NCBI GenBank assembly: GCA_016205055.1
Contig: JACQJK010000024.1
Span: forward strand, 1 to 6,659
Reading direction: 5' to 3'
Length of the DNA stretch: 6,659 bases
Source: Candidatus Doudnabacteria bacterium
Lineage (GTDB): Bacteria > Patescibacteriota > Doudnabacteria > UBA920 > 2-01-FULL-50-11
The notes beneath the pieces were generated by a model. It made no database searches, had not been told where the DNA came from, and saw nothing but the letters and a program-made list of their open reading frames with translations. This document shows, in pieces, positions 5,825-6,659 of this stretch. The first letter of the stretch is position 1. Every line of letters starts with the position of its first letter. Made by a program: the position numbers and the translations under genes.

Positions 5825-5972
5825 CATGGTTCTTTACCCCGTACTGAAATTTCACAATTAATTGCGGCCCTATCGTCTAGCTGGTCTAGGACACTGCGTT
5901 CTCAGCGCAGGAACTCGGGTTCAAATCCCGATGGGGCTATATGTGAAATTTCTAGTACCGGGGTCAGCCATG
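5825..5972 (+). other. Extended stem enclosing the tRNA-Glu gene
   Basis: The 21 bases 5836-5856 pair with 5942-5964 without a mismatch, apart from two single-base bulges on the 3' side (5953 and 5959). Beyond an internal loop, CATGG (5825-5829) pairs with CCATG (5968-5972). The stem closes nine bases before and two bases after the tRNA-Glu gene. It could be an RNA-processing stem that presents the tRNA to RNases, or the base of an intron-like insert in an outer tRNA-like fold. Confidence 0.65.
5866..5939 (+). tRNA. tRNA-Glu (anticodon CTC)
   Basis: A complete 74-base cloverleaf that reads GAG codons. The acceptor stem is GGCCCTA (5866-5872) with TGGGGCT (5932-5938), including two G-U pairs, and the discriminator is A5939. 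The D-stem is GTC (5875-5877) with GAC (5890-5892), with GG in its loop. The anticodon stem is CTGCG/CGCAG (5894-5898, 5906-5910) with loop TTCTCAG and anticodon CTC at 5901-5903. The variable loop is GAAC, and the T-arm is TCGGG-TTCAAAT-CCCGA (5915-5931). CCA is not encoded (TAT follows), so it must be added by the CCA-adding enzyme. The gene lies inside a 21-bp stem. Confidence 0.95.
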
Positions 5973-5976
5973 GAAC

Positions 5977-6004
5977 AAGGGTTCAATTCCCTTATGCGCT
6001 GCCA
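5977..6004 (+). pseudogene. tRNA-like 3' half with T-arm, acceptor strand and encoded CCA
   Basis: AAGGG-TTCAATT-CCCTT (5977-5993) is a perfect T-arm. ATGCGCT (5994-6000), a G discriminator and CCA (6002-6004) follow, exactly as in a tRNA 3' end. GAAC (5973-5976) and CCATG (5968-5972) sit where the variable loop and the anticodon-stem 3' strand belong. No 5' half is adjacent. The best partners lie across the inserted tRNA-Glu: CATGG at 5825-5829 and AGCGCA at 5805-5810 (six pairs, then A-A). Between them only 14 bases remain, one of them (A5811) the A-A mismatch position, so no normal D-arm fits. It may be a degenerate tRNA, an interrupted tRNA with an unusual D-region, or another tRNA-like RNA. 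If interrupted, a CTT (Lys) or CTC (Glu) anticodon could be rebuilt depending on the junction. Confidence 0.4.
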
Positions 6005-6152
6005 CTAGCTCATAGTTCGAGAGACCCGGAAGGTTCAGCAAATTTTGCCCGGTGGCCTAACAAGAAAGGTATATAAATCAAATCCGTGCTTTCGTGTTTT
6101 GTGGGATAGTATGCTATTTGGTAGTAATTAAGCTTTATGGTAGGATCTAGTT

Positions 6153-6581
6153 ATGCTTGACTTGCGTGGCAAACTTTCTGAAAATTTTATAATCTTTGTG
6201 CTCGCCTCATTCGTTTTTGTGAGCTTTTTTGGAATGAGCATGGAAATGCAATCAAAAGACAGGCAAACATCCACTTGTCCGTTTATGGCAAGCGAGGCTT
6301 CAATCTGCCAGATGAGCGTAACGGAACATATCTCGGAGTGGCAACAGGCATTCCTTAGCATACCAGGCAAAACAAATTTTATTGTGCTCGCTTTAATACT
6401 AGTTGCTGCAGCCCTTCTTACGTTCGTAAAATCTCTTTTCCAGCTCAAAAAACCAACCGAGTTGGCAACGCAATTATTTACCTATCGTAAAGAGAATTTA
6501 GTCAGAGTATTTGACCCGCTTCTCATTGCTTTTTCAGACGGCATTCTCAATCCGAAAATTTACGAACCGGTGCACATCTAA
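6153..6581 (+). CDS. Small two-helix membrane protein of unknown function with Cys/Met/His motif
   Basis: A 142-residue protein that I cannot assign to a named family. I recall similar small proteins in Patescibacteria, unnamed. Hydrophobic helices lie at about 11-27 and 76-92, leaving a loop of about 48 residues probably outside the membrane and a basic C-terminal tail of about 50. The loop carries M28-S-M-E-M32, C42-P-F-M45, C52-Q-M54 and H59 before the conserved-looking WQQAF. These sulfur and imidazole ligands could bind copper or another soft metal, or the two cysteines could form a disulfide. Either is inference. The start at 6153 is supported by AGGA at 6142-6145, seven bases upstream. 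By eye the gene is more AT-rich than ftsI or murF. No neighbour suggests a role. A weak -10-like TATAAA lies at 6072-6077. Confidence 0.75.
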   Translation: MLDLRGKLSENFIIFVLASFVFVSFFGMSMEMQSKDRQTSTCPFMASEASICQMSVTEHISEWQQAFLSIPGKTNFIVLALILVAAALLTFVKSLFQLKKPTELATQLFTYRKENLVRVFDPLLIAFSDGILNPKIYEPVHI

Positions 6582-6593
6582 TATTTGCGGGCT

Positions 6594-6650
6594 TTGCCAA
6601 TTTTTCCGCCGAAGGCGGATCAGCCTCTGGCTGAAATGGTCGTTTGGCAA
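6594..6650. repeat. Composite hairpin repeat after the membrane protein gene
   Basis: Two adjacent hairpins of the 6-bp stem/3-base loop type, TCCGCC-GAA-GGCGGA (6605-6619) and TCAGCC-TCT-GGCTGA (6620-6634), lie back to back. They are enclosed by TTGCCAA (6594-6600) and TTGGCAA (6644-6650). The whole can fold as a three-way junction. It starts 12 bases after the stop codon and could end transcription, but there is no clear T-run after it. Confidence 0.6.
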
Positions 6651-6659
6651 GGATTTATC

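Noticed and set aside
5784..6004. tmRNA
   Set aside because: The reduced D-region and long extended anticodon-side helix recall tmRNA. However, there is no tag reading frame, no G-U in the acceptor stem as needed for alanine charging, and the interior is a full tRNA-Glu.
5784..6004. Group I intron in a tRNA
   Set aside because: The insert is about 130 bases and consists of a stem plus tRNA-Glu, leaving no room for the conserved catalytic core.
6018..6060. SRP (4.5S-type) RNA, because of a CCCGGAAGG tetraloop-like segment
   Set aside because: The invariant asymmetric-loop sequences on both sides (GTCAGG and AGCAGC types) are missing, and no long enclosing helix is present beyond GCCAC (6001-6005) with GTGGC (6052-6056).
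5795..6076. 93-codon open frame across the tRNA locus
   Set aside because: It overlaps a certain tRNA gene and the flanking stems, and shows no protein-like features.

Overview
The window looks like a piece of a small-genome bacterium, most likely a Candidate Phyla Radiation (Patescibacteria/Parcubacteria) lineage. Three things point there: clusters of short GC-rich hairpin repeats (TCCGCC-N3-GGCGGA type) between genes, a MurF-type ligase that begins directly at its ATP-binding domain, and a small Cys/Met/His-containing membrane protein of a kind I recall from such genomes. The lineage is an inference from style; there is no rRNA or other phylogenetic marker here. All supported genes lie on the + strand.

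Bases 1-276 hold no credible gene. They contain an array of six short hairpins (29-138), then a long inverted repeat (176-243) that overlaps a possible -35 box just ahead of the first gene. The first three genes form a cell-envelope block: an FtsI-type penicillin-binding protein (277-2010), a MurF-family ligase lacking the usual N-terminal substrate domain (2222-3490), and an MsbA-like ABC exporter half-transporter (3614-5386). MurF would finish the peptidoglycan precursor, FtsI would cross-link it at the septum, and the exporter could move lipid or another envelope substrate. Each gap between them holds strong dyad symmetry: a dispersed palindromic repeat plus a second large palindrome at 2024-2212, and a hairpin ending three bases before the exporter start codon (3582-3610).

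Bases 5345-5865 are a repeat-rich intergenic stretch. A 40-bp direct repeat occurs twice (5345-5384 and 5441-5480), and its first copy encodes the last 13 residues of the exporter. Further on are a 10-bp operator-like inverted repeat (5519-5557) and a reasonable sigma70-type promoter (5660-5688) facing a structured RNA locus.

That locus (5784-6004) is the most unusual part. A complete tRNA-Glu(CTC) gene at 5866-5939 sits inside a 21-bp stem (5836-5856 with 5942-5964). Outside this stem come an anticodon-stem-like helix, a perfect T-arm, an acceptor-like helix and an encoded CCA end (5977-6004). One tRNA therefore appears to lie in the anticodon-loop position of a second, non-canonical tRNA-like fold. 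Part of the leader can also pair in alternative ways. The window ends with a 142-residue two-helix membrane protein of unknown function (6153-6581) and a composite hairpin repeat (6594-6650).
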